A program made the position numbers and the translations under genes. Of a stretch of 64,000 nt of DNA, positions 35,901 to 47,900 are shown one piece after another (the stretch's first letter is position 1; each line of letters starts with the position of its first letter). The stretch is taken from contig NC_081412.1 of the NCBI RefSeq assembly GCF_030272615.1, forward strand, positions 340,563,370-340,627,369. Reading direction: 5' to 3'. The stretch is from Cryptomeria japonica. Taxonomy: Eukaryota; Streptophyta; Pinopsida; Cupressales; Cupressaceae. Below the pieces are notes generated by a model. The model searched no databases. It saw only the letters and a list, made by a program, of their open reading frames with translations, and was not told the DNA's origin.

Positions 35901-36359
35901 AGGTGTTCTTGAGGTTCCTTCATCATCCTCTGTCAGAGACTGAATCTTAAAGGTTTTGCTATCCTTCTTGAAGGAAATGGAGTTCTCCTCTCCATCATAG
36001 ATCACCTTCCTATCAAATTGCCAGGGTCTACCTAGTAGTAGATGATAGGCATCCATGGGTAACACATCACAAAGGATCTTATCCTTGTATCCTCCAATAG
36101 AGAGCTCTACCCAAGTCTGTTCATTGACAAGCACACTCTGCTCTTGATTCAACCATGTCACCTTGTAAGGGCTAGTGTGGGGTATCCTTGTGAGTTTCAA
36201 CTTCTTGGCTACCTCATCTGATATGATGTTATCAGTTGACCCTAAATCAACTATCACCTTGCAAACTTTACCAAGGATCTTGCATCTCACCCTAAACAAT
36301 GCTCTCCTATGCTTAGGTTCACCCTTAACCGACTGTCTTATCAAGACTCTATTGAACAT
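32942..36359 (-). pseudogene. Chromovirus pol: protease, RT, RNase H, integrase, chromodomain
   Basis: Reading leftward: protease with VDLGSTDNIISDEVAKKL and LLGRPWQFDR; reverse transcriptase with PRRSISHKIDFVPGA, FTKLDLKSGYHQIR and the catalytic YLDDILIYS; RNase H with LECDASGIAIGGVLSQ and FTDNQALSSI; integrase with CGVCQRAKGGS, MDFVVGLP, SDRDNKF and YHPQTDGQTE. After two TAG codons (33041-33039, 33035-33033) comes a chromodomain, HLVKWVGQPETEATWVEE. Further stops follow FKTT (35319-35321), WIE (near 34846) and DLV (near 34126). The chromodomain would steer integration to modified histones. Only these point lesions separate it from a continuous frame after the gag/pol shift near 36350. Confidence 0.95.
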
Positions 36360-37543
36360 TGGATTTCTCCAATCTCTGATTCAATATGGTCCACCTCAAG
36401 TGTGTTGCTGCTTGATGTGTCTTCATGGGCATAAGCAACCCTTTTTCCACTGTTTGATGATGTAGGCTTGTCAGGGCAACTATAGACCGGGTGTCCCAAT
36501 TGACCACAATTGTAGCATTTCATGGTTGCAAAGTAGGAACTACTCCTGTCAATACCTCTACCCCTATTTAGGCCCCCTTGTGTACCTCTACCTCGAGAAT
36601 GACCTCCTCTAAGGGTGGTCTCACTATTATGCTCATTCAACTTGGACTCTCCTTGATTCCTTTGTTCACTTGTCTTGCTTTGGTAACCACCTTGGTGATT
36701 CATTTGATCTCTACCTCTGCCTCTACCCCTGTTGTTGGAGTCACCCTTCCTTTTGTTCCTCTCTTCTACCTTAGCAGCAAGTTGATGACACTTTTGGATA
36801 GTGGCAGGAGTCCATAGGCTTATCTCCTCTTGGATGCTCCACTTTAGACCACTTAGATACCTAGCCACCTTGATGGATTCTTCTTCTTAGACTTTGGATC
36901 TAAGACAAAGCTTTTGAAACTCCTCTGTGCAGGAGGCCACATCAAGATCCTTCTACTTTAATCCCTATCTCTTCTTATGAAGTTGGACTTAGTCCTCTGG
37001 CAAGTAGTTCTCTTTGATCTTACTCACCATGGCCTTCCAATTTGCAATAGGTAGCTTCCCCATGCTAATCCTCTCCTCTTGCAAGTATTTCCACCATGTC
37101 AAGGCTGCTCCCCTTAGTCTAGATTTGGCAACCTTAACCTTTTGGGCTTCTCTTACACCCTCACACTCAAAATGGTTCTCCCTACCCTCAATCCATTCCA
37201 CGACGGTGTCAATATCCATCCTTCCACTGAATTGTGGCAATCCTTCAAAAGCTTTTGTATTCAAAGCCTTGATGGCCTTTACAAAAGGTTCTTCATTGAT
37301 CAAGGGGTCTGGTTCAGGCATAATGTCATCTATATCAATATTTTTCTTGCCTTTATCCTTGGTGTCCTCACCCCAGAGTCCATGTGCCCTCTGATCAACC
37401 ACTTCTTGCAGCTTGTCCCTTATCTCACTCATAGCTTCTTCAAGGAGTCTATTTTTCTCCTTCTGCTCTTCTACCTCCCTAGCCAGCTCTACATTAGTGA
37501 CCATTATGTTCTCCTCTACTGATTCACTAGAATATAGAGACAT
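36341..37543 (-). pseudogene. Chromovirus gag
   Basis: The start MSLYSSESVEEN at 37543 lies just inside the primer site. A coiled-coil-like stretch (REVEEQKEKNRLLEEAMSEI) precedes the capsid domain with FSGRMDIDTVVEWIEGRENHF and SRLRGAALTWWKYL, then KVARYLSGLKWSIQEEI. A zinc knuckle CYNCGQLGHPVYSC lies near 36500, and a Gly/Arg-rich stretch (RGRGRGRDQ) precedes it. Four stops (TAA, TAG, TAG, TAA) cluster between 36868 and 36990, all expected from CAA/CAG codons. Gag ends one frame away from pol. Confidence 0.93.
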
Positions 37544-37570
37544 GCACAGTCCACCAAATCTTTAAGTTGC

Positions 37571-37580
37571 TCTGATACCA
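37571..37580 (-). other. Primer-binding site of the chromovirus
   Basis: Minus-strand TGGTATCAGAGC begins three bases inside the 5' LTR; the plus strand reads gctctgatacca across 37569-37580. Confidence 0.9.
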
Positions 37581-37583
37581 ATC

Positions 37584-39182
37584 TGATGGGAATGGGTATG
37601 GGATAGAATAACCTAGTCTATGCTCTTTGATCCTTTCCTTGGATCACCAGGTGTTCTAACCACACCCTAGGGTCTCTAGGACTTCCCTTGCTTGTGGAAT
37701 CCCCTGACCTTTCCCAATCCACCCACCAACAACTCGCAATACTTCTCCTAAGGTCTCACCTACTCATGAGATTCAAAAGAACCCTTATTTAGGCTAATAA
37801 GGGTTTGGCTTGTCCTACACCTTCTTAGGTCCTAGCAAGGATAGGACAGGTTTTAGACATGGTTTTCCATCCATTCATGTGCCCCCCAAGAGGTTTAGGC
37901 CTTCCTATTTGTTACCGATCTCATAATTTTGCTTCTTCCCTACAAAATAGGGCTACAAGGAATGAGCCCAATTAGGCCTCCATTCTAGACTTTTAGGGCT
38001 CTCCCTTGCAAACGATGAACCAACTTGTGAAACTCCCCAAAAGGAATACTGGTCAATTGGAAAAATCTCAAATATTTTCTAGGTTTTGGGACTCCAAGTG
38101 TCCATACACTTCCCTAGGTGGATTTTGGGGTTTTTAAGGGGTTTTAAGACGGTTTTTAGGCCTGCCAGGGTCACAATGATGATTTGGTGTTTCTACCACC
38201 TTGTCTGGATTGGTGGAAGCCCCTCCTTCTCACCAATTCTTCTCCAAACACCCCTCTACAACTCCTCCAAAGGGTGCATCCTCCTTTGACCTTCCTTGCT
38301 CTCACAGACCTCTGCAACCTTAACCCTTCCTAGCCGGGCACTGTCTAGTCTCACCTAGGAGTGGGTCTTTGGATGGCTTCCTTGCATCTTCAAGGGCCCT
38401 GCTTGCTCTAAGGTAATGTATAGGGTCTGTACTCCTATTCTCCATGGTTTCATGGTGATTCCACAATGGGGATAGGAGTTGTCAACCCATTGACACAAAA
38501 TAGTCCAAAACTAGACAGTGAAAGAGTGTTTTACAAAATATTTACAAAAGACTCAAAACATGCACAACACACTAAAGCTAATTGCTCAAAATGTAAGAGT
38601 AAACACAACACAAAGATCTAAACATAGTTTATTCTACAAAACAATACATTATCACTCTTTGATGCTCCATTTGTGCCGACTGGCAACAAAATCACAGTCA
38701 CAGTCAAGGTCTCTTTTCTTGGGTTGTACAAAAACTAACATCCAACCCATCATTTTAGGGTTTGTAACTATATATAGTATCCTGTCCTTGGTTTGTGTGC
38801 CAAAATTAGGGTTCTCCACGCTAAACTAAGGTTTTTGACCTATTAGGTGGAAAAGTTGCTTGACAACTTTGAAAAGTTGTCATGCAACTTTTTGCAACTT
38901 TTGAGCAACTTTTGCAAAGTTGCTTTTCTTGACTCCTAGGCCTACATTGGGCTATCCTATGGACACCACCATGCTAAAAGGACCCCAAACTCATCAATGG
39001 CACACATTACCTCTCCTCTAAAATAAATATCAACCAAGACTTGAGAACCTAGGACCTAAACTAGGACCTAAATAAGACCAATGAGCTCATGGCTCTTATT
39101 ACATTTACAATGGCTTCTCAAAGAAGCAAAACACCAACAAAAACCAAAAGGAGGAAGACCTTAGAAGGGTTCTCCTGCACCA
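37584..39182 (-). repeat. Right LTR (5' LTR) of the chromovirus
   Basis: This 1599-bp copy is slightly longer than its partner, partly because of one extra gcaacttttga unit near 38895. It carries a tatatatagtat motif near 38769, a likely TATA region. Confidence 0.95.
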
Positions 39183-39187
39183 CTTGG

Positions 39188-39470
39188 GAATGATTCAAAG
39201 CATTGAGATCTCTTTTTGGTCTCTTCCATGTTGACTCAAAAATATTTTTTTTGTTAATCTTATGTGATCTTCTTCCATTATTGATGTGTCAAATTTTGGT
39301 AACACTACACAAGAATATTCCAAGGTACCTCAACATTTTCACATATGACAAAAACCTATTTATATTCCTAAGGAGGGAATTTCAAATATAACTATTTTCT
39401 CTCAAAATTTCCGTTACATTTGGCTTGTTGGCATGGCATGTTGATCTGTTGTGTTCATTGCACACTTTGT
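39188..39470 (+). other. Host remnant right of the chromovirus; no gene seen
   Basis: This AT-rich noncoding sequence contains aaggagggaattt near 39371, a possible polypurine tract of the old host element. No matching LTR was recognised to its right, so the right end of the host element is unknown. Confidence 0.4.
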
Positions 39471-39699
39471 TGGAAACAAGAGTTTCTAATGATGACATAG
39501 TTGGTGCTGAAGTGGAAAGTGAAATGAATTACAATAAGAAAAATAGGAAATAACCGATAGTGAAGCCTTGTGAAATAACCAAGGCATTGAATTCTACTTG
39601 ACTAAAAAATCTATACCCCAAAGACAACTAGTTGCCCTGAGTCAACATGAGGCATCCATGATCTGCATGATCTGGCAAGGTCCCCATATTTGAATTGTG

Positions 39700-40811
39700 T
39701 CTAAAGCATATTCTATCCATCCTTGCATAGCATCCCGCTACTCATTCTTTTTCAATGGTGAAATATTGTTGATGCCATTGTGCAATCTAAAAGTTAGATG
39801 GCGACTTAAAACCTTGAATCTCTTGTACCCTAGTCAAAGCCTTTGCATTTGTTATCAACAATATTTTTGGCCTCTATTATAAATTTTCCATACAAGATAT
39901 ATCTGTAGCAATGATCTTATCAATTACAATATGACAAATTGACACCTCTAGCTGATCTACTTAATCAATCTTCCTAATTTCCACTTGTGTCATCTCATCA
40001 AAATCCTTCTTCCATTCTTCTAGGCTCTTGATCTCCCCATCCTCATTTAGGATTTATGGGATTGTCCAATATTGGAGCATGTGAAATGAATCATATTTTT
40101 CCTTGATTACTTGCTCCTTATTCTCCAAATATTGAACTTCTTTTACCAATACATTGAACATCTTTCTAGTAGCATTGATGATTGTTAGAGTTGTTGGGAA
40201 ATTTCTTGTGACCATAGTTAGATATCTTAGAGTGCTGGCCTAAGGTTGTTAAGTATCACTCAATGGTTTCAAAATTTCTACAAAACCCTTACATTGTTGT
40301 AGGGCCTATGTAAGATTGTTCCTTCATCACATCTAAATCCCCATCCTTCTCAATAGCTTTGACCTTTGTAAAAAATTACGCTTTTCTTTTCAACTCTTGT
40401 TCAATTGTTTTTAACTGCTCCTTTATTTGCACAACCTCTTGTGATGGCACAACACTAGCATCCTTTGTTGAGGAGGGTTGATCTTTAGTAGAGGGGTCTT
40501 TTGGCAGAGCGAGTGGGGCTTTAATTCCCAAGGTATTATTCATCTTTACATTTTCTTGGAACAATTTTTTATATGTTGTATTCATTTCCACTCGTTCAAC
40601 AATCAATCTCTCAAGCATTTTATGTTGGTGCCCTATGACATCTCTTACAAACATTGTCGAGTGCATAGTAATTGTAGCAACTTTTAAGGTAGTTGTGTCC
40701 TTTAATATTCTGATAACTACACCATCACTAATTGTTTCCTCAACTCCAATCAACAATCATGGAATCTAAGTCTTGGGTGATTTGGCGCATTGAGACAATG
40801 CATTTAGGGTA
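39700..40811 (-). pseudogene. Unknown degenerate gene X2, C-terminal part
   Basis: A minus-strand reading with few stops contains LLIGVEETISDGVVIRILKD, then HKMLERLIVERVEMNTTYKKLF and EQLKTIEQELKRKA (126 open codons, 40756-40376). In another phase the reading continues with KMFNVLVKEVQYLENKEQV and KSLEEWKKDFDEMTQVEI, which look like coiled coil. No known domain was recognised. Reading rejoins in phase across the solo LTR (40812-42450) to 42601, which implies one older coding sequence. It resembles X1 (44992-48797) in layout and charged, helical content, but homology is not proven. The right and left limits are approximate. Confidence 0.45.
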
Positions 40812-42450
40812 TGTAGCGTCGTAAATTGTACGCACTCGCTAGGGTGATACAATTTCGCACCTAGTTTAGCACCCGCCTTAGTGCGTTTTGCATTCTGCAT
40901 TGCATTTCTCCTTAAGCACTTAATTAATCAAATTAATTAGGTCTAAGGCCCTATTTCATCATTTTCTACATCACAAAGTTGGGCCCTTTCACTAAAGCGC
41001 GCCCTTCGCATTTTATTCTTCCAATACACCACTTAATCAAAAACCCTAATTAAGTCCTATTTCGAACTTGGGGGCTTGGTTTTGGGGTCTAAACATCTCG
41101 AAATCACCTGTAACTTCGGGATTCTCTCTAAAATCATCATATCCGATGGCCCTGAAAATTTGGTGAAAAGTTGTCGGGACCATGGCGCTCGTGCAACATG
41201 GTCCCGGACATTTTTCCCAAAATTTTGGGAGCACGATCCAATCATAAAATAAAGCTTAACCCCAAGAAATTGGCGGGATATTCAATCTCTAGGTCGGCCA
41301 AAATACGAATTTACGACCTAGGGTTTCATACATAAGAGCTCTCTTTCTTCATTTGAAAGGATCGGATTTTTGTTTCCAGGAACTTCATATGCAGCGAAAG
41401 AGCAGATCTTTGAAGACTTCAACAACACTCAACATCATTCTATCAAGCATCTATCAAATTCATTCATTCATCCAATTAGGGCTTGGAAGACATTGAAGAA
41501 CAATAGGAGATTACCGACTGAAGATTGGCTTGTACTCCTCCCTTGAGGGTTGGGTATGATTTCATATTGTTTTCATATATCATTTATTCATGCTTTAGAT
41601 CACATTGCATCTTGATTTAGAGCATTTGCATTATCATTTACAAGAAATTAGGGTTTACTTTCTAGGTTGCTCTAGTTTGCTTTCTTGCATTTTGGACCTT
41701 GCACACACACTAGGTCTGCACACACAATACATTTTACAAAACAACTTGGCTATTCGTGGAGGTGGAAATCACCAAAGCGGGGGTTTGACTAAGGCAAAAC
41801 CCTATATAGCCGCCCTTCCCCCTTTTCAGATATTATTGCAGGTTTCGGGATTCGGACGACGCCGCAGGACACAAATCCGGAAAGAGGAGACTGAGGCAGA
41901 ACTCTGTGTGCAATTGCAGCTCAGAAGACTGGGACAGGGGCACTGGGCGCCCTGGTCCTGCCAGGACAGGGGCGCTGGGCGCCCTGGTCCCTGGGACAAA
42001 GGCGCTGGGCGCCCTGGTCCTCCGGACAGACAGCTTTCTGACAGTTTCCAGACAGTGTTTCAGGGTGCAAAACAGTGGTTTCCGGTGCAGTTTTCAGGAC
42101 AGTGGCGCACGCGCCCCCGTCCCGAACATTTTCAGTCCGATTTCGACTCCGGGTACATATCTGCATTCTTATTTTATCCTTACATTTACAGCTGTTCATT
42201 GCTTAATCTCAATTCTGCAAACTTGTTACTAGTTCATACTTACATTTTGAGGTTAGGGTTTGAACTTGTATCATTTTAGCTTTCAATTTCAACAAGGGAA
42301 TAGAAATCCTAATAGATATCCCGTGGCTCTCTCTTTCACCAAAAGAAGTAGCCAACCGTGCGATATCTCTAGGCTCTTTCGTATTCTGCAATGTGTGTCA
42401 AAAGTTAGGATTAGGGTACATTGTCCTAGTCTCACTTTTTCCCCTACACA
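40812..42450 (+). mobile_element. Solo LTR (1639 bp) with TSD gggta
   Basis: The segment starts tgtagcgtcgtaaattg and ends cccctacaca, flanked by gggta on both sides (40807-40811, 42451-42455). Its ggggtttgactaaggc block near 41783 matches the type seen at 620 and 3331, linking it to the Tat-like gypsy group. It carries three tandem units containing the palindrome gggcgccc (about 41931-42026). Open frames of 224 and 108 codons on the plus strand overlap this GC-rich block and resemble no protein. Only one LTR and no internal region are present. Confidence 0.88.
41931..42026 (+). repeat. Tandem repeat, three units of 30-33 bp containing ggcgccctggtcc
   Basis: Units start near 41931, 41964 and 41994. 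Each has ctgggcgccctggtcc, and gggcgccc is self-complementary, so each unit can form a short hairpin in RNA or DNA. The first unit has gcactgg where the others have gcgctgg. Confidence 0.9.
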
Positions 42451-42455
42451 GGGTA

Positions 42456-42610
42456 GTATGATACCCCATCACACTAACTCCTCTTTCACGGTCAACTTCA
42501 ACCACAAATAATGGGTCTTGTTGTTTCCTTATTTGATCTAACAAAAATATCACTCCTAAGTTCCAAGACAGAACTAGTAACATGCCACTTTTATTGACCA
42601 TTTGTCTAGC
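42456..42610 (-). pseudogene. Unknown degenerate gene X2, upstream fragment
   Basis: This open minus-strand stretch reads MVNKSGMLLVLSWNLGVIFLL and ends GVSVMGYHTT at the solo LTR. Removing the LTR and one TSD continues it in phase into LNALSQCAKS and then the X2 segment at 40756. Upstream (42611-44990) stops are too dense to extend it. Confidence 0.45.
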
Positions 42611-44991
42611 TTCATAAGGAGTTATATGATTGATGGGGTCATCGTAATATTCATCATTTAATTTATCAAACTAGGGTGGTGTCATTGTTATATGCAAAAG
42701 AGAATGAAGAAAACTAGTTTGATAGTCTCTTTTAACTAGTCTAAAGCTAGTCTAAAGCACACTTGTAGGAATTTAAAAGAGAACACTTGCATGAAATGAA
42801 ATGCTAATCTATCTCACACTTGTAGGAATTGAAAAGGATAAACTAATTGACACTTGATAGAAATGAAAAACTTGCTTGAAATTGAATTTACTCTAGGAAA
42901 AACTGGAAAATATAGTAATGAAAATGAAACTAGATCTACCCTATTTCCTCATGCTAAAAGAAGCCTTTCTAATCACCCATTTTGCTTGATTGATTACAAT
43001 ATATTTATATAATTTTAATTCAATATCTACCCAACCAATCCACTAAGAAGGTGGATCCAAGATCCTATTTTTATGGGGTCGTTTACAAAACTTTGAGAAA
43101 ACTGACATTGCTGTCCTTCATCCTACCACCTTTGTCTCAATCATTTTCTGATACAAAGTGCTCCTTCCCTATTGTTAATCTCATCAAACCCTCAAAAATA
43201 GTTTTATCTCTTGAAGTCTTCTTTCCAAATCATTTTAAAGTTTTGAATTTTGTTGAGAAACGAGTGAGATATCATTGTTTTACTGAGAGAGTGTTTTTCA
43301 CAATTTTTGGGCACCTAATTTTTAGGAAGTCTTCAAGTTCTCAACGTGAATGATGGAATTAGTCATTAGTTTAGTTGACCAAATCATTGTTAATCATCAT
43401 GAAGAAGATGTTGCAGTCATGCAATTACATTGGAGTGCTTTGGTAACTTGAGTTATCTTTGTTGGAGAAAGATAATGTAGAGTAGTGTGCAACTACAACT
43501 TGCATGAAACAGATACTTTGTCCATTGATTTAAGAATGACTGATGCTCCATGATTTTGCATGAATGTTGGAGTGTACTAGCAGTCTATAGGAGTATTCTT
43601 TACCTTCTCATAATGTCTTCAAAGAATTGTTAGGAGTTAATGTTTGGAGCTCTCTAGTTCAACTATTTTTGAATCATGTTGTCATGAGTTTAATAACTCA
43701 TTCAGCTGCATTGTAACATCTTGCAATCTCATGGAGACATATTAGAATAGATTTGGATCACATTTATTTACTAAAAATAAACCAAATATCTACTTTAGAT
43801 TTTACCTTAAACAAGTTAAAGAACTTCCATTTATTACTCAAATCCACTTTACCATCATTACACTGAGAAGTAATAGATGATTTTAATGGGTTAAATGTGA
43901 GACAACTTAAGGTCTCATTAATGGTCAATGTTTAAGGGTGATCAAATCATCCTGCCCTATGCCTACTATTGACGGGTGTTTTGACACACCAACAGTCAGG
44001 TAATTTGTGTAAACACTCACCACCTCTCCTAAAAAGCAATAAGTTCAAAAAAACTAACCACTCCAAGGTCTTTATAGTCGGGTCTCGACAATGATGGGTA
44101 GCTCAATGGTTGATGTGATTGTACCTGTGAAGGGGCATGCTGGTTAAACGGATCCCAATAACTTCACCTTTTTTTTTGTATTTTATGATTTAAGACTCTT
44201 TCGAAGTAAACTGCAAAGATAGGGAAACAAGAAAATAACAATGAAACTAATTCAATAACAACTTAATGAGCTACTTAGTAAGTACCCTGCAATCAAAAAA
44301 TCATCAATATCATCCAAATCAACATTCAATAACGAACCTCCAATAAACCTGCAAAGTCAACAACCTCACAAATTCATGGAAAAAATATCACCACAATATT
44401 GTCTATCCCAGTAATTCTCATACACCACTTATGTGTGCAGTATGATTCATAAAGCAATAAACATAAGACCAAAACAAGTTGTTGATTTTCAAACAATAGA
44501 CATTACCAGACTGCAAAGAACAAATTAATAACACATACACATAGATTGGGCAATCTATAAGCTACTTCTTGTATTAAATTCAAAGAATGTATTACAAAAA
44601 TAATCTAGTTCATAACAATCTGCAAAAAAAATCTAAAATCTCTAAGTGGGCCTCAAATCATCAATTTGTGGACCCTTACAAATGAATAAAACTCAATTTA
44701 TGGAGTTACTCATCCTACTTTCTAGGAAATAAATCTACCTAAATTAAGAACTAAAAAGCAAGGAGTCATAGTTGACATGCAAGTCTCTGCCTTGGACTCC
44801 AGTTAACTATTACGAAATTGGGACTGAGAGCACTACGAAAACGGTGTTGCATGGGCCAAGCTTTCATAGTCATGCAAAATTTTGCTCAAAACCAAAGTGT
44901 AAGTTGGAGGTGCAGTTGAAGTCCCAGTGTGGTATCATGCAAAAACTCCTTCAAAAAGTCATGCTATCATTAGCAACTATACGTTTATCTT
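42611..44991. other. No recognisable gene; AT-rich remnant
   Basis: A 100-codon plus-strand frame (43051-43353) and weakly protein-like plus-strand reading to about 43950 exist, but stops are frequent and nothing was recognised. Around 44096 a gggtagctcaatgg block resembles a pol III A box, with a weak B-box-like ggttaaacggatccc 42 bases on. This could be a SINE remnant but is not supported well enough to call. Confidence 0.35.
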
Positions 44992-47900
44992 TCACTTCTT
45001 TTTATAGGTCTTGTAATTGTTGATGATACATGCAATCACTTCAGTAGGAGGGTCAGCAACATGTTTAATCCTAAACTTATACTTCCTCAAAATCTCCTCT
45101 ACATTCTTTCTTCTGCCTTCCAACTCTTCTATTGTTTCTATGACATGTTGACACTGAGTTATCAAATATGTATACTTGTCCATCAACGCAACATCAAACT
45201 GAGAAAGAGCTGCAAAATACTATGCCTCATATGCATCCCATCGATGGAGTACCTGATCCTCCTCCATATGTCTCACACTGGTTATATCAAGCCCCAAAAC
45301 TCCTAACAACTGTCCTACAAACTTCTTGTACTTTTATACTACACCGAGAAGGGGAGACCGAATACTTGCTATATCCTTCCCATAATGTTGAAGAATTTCA
45401 ATCTTGAACTCCAAAATGTATATGTAGGATTGCAAATTCTTACAACTATCTCTGCCTAGGAGGTCTTCTCTTACTATGACCTCTTCCCCAAGATTTAAAA
45501 CTTTATTCAAAATTCGAAATTGTTTGCCAAAAATGTTGAGCTTCCGCTCCCACTGCTGAGAACAAGAAGCTAACTCTCCTCCAACCTACGACTTTCACAT
45601 ATTCCCTCATGGTGTTTTGCAAGAATAATATAATTTTTTCATGCCCATGCCTTTTCTGTAGCCGCCACCTGTCTTACCTCAACCAAAAATTTTATATCTC
45701 CTTATGGGAGTGATGAGGTTGAAGGTAGGTTATCATCTATACATGTATCTAGGGGCTTACCCATCTGCACCAATAGCTACTTATATTGTTCTAGCTGTGT
45801 CTTAACCTCTGAATGGGAGATGTGCTCCTTTTCTATTCAACCCCTAATGACACTAGTAGCAAGTTCCAATGTATCCATCTCTCCCCACTTGGTCTATTTA
45901 CCCAATTTAACCTATGAAACCTGGTATTTCGGGGAGTCTTGACCTTCAACTTGTGTTAGAACTGCTACATCAACAATCACTTTACCGGAACTTATCCTTG
46001 ACAAGTGATGCACTGTCTTTGCTCTCTTTGTTTTTCATGGTTCTTTAATGATGATCTATTGTAATGTAACCTTTGGTAGCACCACTTTCTTCTTCTTCTC
46101 AAAGGTGAAGTTTAACCATTGTGGCACATCTTTATCCTTTTCACCTTCATGCGATACGATGTCAGTAGTTTCCACGTGCACGTCTGACTGCTCCTCTGCT
46201 TCATCTTTCTCCTCTTCTTTTTTATGCTAGGGTCTTGAATTCCTTGGGGTGAAGCAATTTGACGAGCCAGGTTGGCTTGGAGAGCAGTATTAACATTCAA
46301 CTATTGCTGCTTATGCAACTCTCTTAACCTATCACTCATCTTTTTCTCAGACTCTCTACCACCTTTATCTATTTCCTCCATACCTTCCTTAGCAGCTATC
46401 TCTTTTAGCATATGCTCTTGGTATTTTGGAGTTAAGAGAAATCTTTCATCTTGTGAATCCTCAGGCTCATTTCATTCCTTCTCTCCCCCAAGTGGCTGCT
46501 CAGCTAGTAGACCTTGTTCATCAAGGCTCATGGGGTCAACTGGTACTTGTTCCTTGAGCTTGGTAAACTTCTTTTCTTTCTTCCCTTCAGTCCATCTTTG
46601 TACCAATTGTTACATAAACTGTTTATCTTCTTGGTCAGAATCTGATTCAATATTATGAATACTTACATTTTCTACAACAGGAAATAATACTTGTGGTTAC
46701 TTTAGGTAGTGTTGTTGATGTTGTTGCAAAAATACCGGATTGTGTTGGCAAAGGGGTTGTAGTGGTTGACATTAAAATTGGAGCTTGTGTGGTTGCTATT
46801 GGCAGGGGTTGAGTAGATGTATTTGTCGTATCAGGAGGAGGCTGGGTTCTTTCATTAGTTTTCCCTTGTTCATCTTCCTCCTGAGTGCCTTCTCCTGGCC
46901 TTTGCCCAATTATTTCCCTAATAGGAAGTACCTCTGCCAATGGCACAACTCCTAATCCTTCTCTAATTCCAAAATTAGCAGCCTTCTTCAAAATTTCGGC
47001 CTTCCTCATCTTCTCTTTAAATTTCTTGAGGAGTTCCTTAGTACTTTCTTCGAGTTGCATGGCCTCTTCTAGGTCCGTAGAGGTATTCTTTCTAGAGCTG
47101 GACCTTGTCTTCCGAGCATACTCCTTATGATCCCCTGACTGAGGAACACTTGAGGTTAATTCCTTTTTCTTCCCCTTTGAAGCGCTTGGCCTAACCCTCA
47201 AACCTAGCCACTGCCTAGTTCTATCTATAATGGTTTGAATTACTCTATCAATATCCACCTCTTCATGCCCTGACCATCTGATTGGAGAGAGGGGCTTCTT
47301 ATCAATTTCCCATTCCTTATATGTAGGGTCTAATAAATCACCATCATTCCTTAACTCTTTAGGGAGATTGGTCTCTATTTTAAAATTCCTAATCTATGGA
47401 ACTGAGAGCCAGGAATACTTTTTCTCTCTATCTTCAAAACTGTCTTAGAGGTTGGCCCAAAAATCCCACAATATTTACTTGTGTCCCTCATATGCCTTTG
47501 GCATTATTTGCTTTAGTTTGTCATATGGCTCATAATACTCTTTAGCATAACTAAATTATTTCAAATTTAGATCTTGCAACTCCTGCTCTGCCATCTTAGC
47601 TACTTGAATCTTGGAACAGGAAAAATAACCAATAGAAACTGAAAAAATCCATACCTGTCTTATGTTTTGAAGACAAAAGTGATTGCAACCCAAGCATCTG
47701 CCTGACATATTCTAATAATATAATGTGGTCATTGCAATATCTTGGCAACAAAATAAGGCTCCTTGTGAATCCACTGACCCTAATAAATGTGGAACACTCA
47801 TTCTAAATGAACCAACATGCTCATTCCTTGATTATGGCCATTTCTTCTAGGCTTATTCTATAACCTATATCACTTGTGAGTTTGATGATGATAGGGAAAA

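Larger units (their letters stand above)
31307..39182 (-). mobile_element. Full-length Ty3/gypsy chromovirus with TSD
   Basis: LTRs at 31307-32894 and 37584-39182 both start TGATGGG and end CACCA, and cttgg flanks both sides (31302-31306, 39183-39187). On the minus strand the right LTR is followed, after three bases, by TGGTATCAGAGC (37571-37580 region), and the left LTR is preceded by gcagagggggagta. Gag, protease, reverse transcriptase, RNase H, integrase and a C-terminal chromodomain are all recognisable, which places it among the chromoviruses. About nine stops and one shift inactivate it. Confidence 0.96.

Noticed and set aside
41605-42279. 224-codon plus-strand frame
   Set aside because: It lies wholly in a solo LTR and owes its openness to the GC-rich tandem units. 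No protein features were seen.
43051-43950. Plus-strand protein-like reading
   Set aside because: Stops are about half as frequent as chance in AT-rich DNA, but no motif or family could be recognised and antisense or compositional effects are not excluded.
44096-44160. SINE or tRNA-like A box and B box
   Set aside because: The A-box-like tagctcaatgg is good, but the B-box-like ggttaaacggatccc has extra bases, and no tail or TSD was found.
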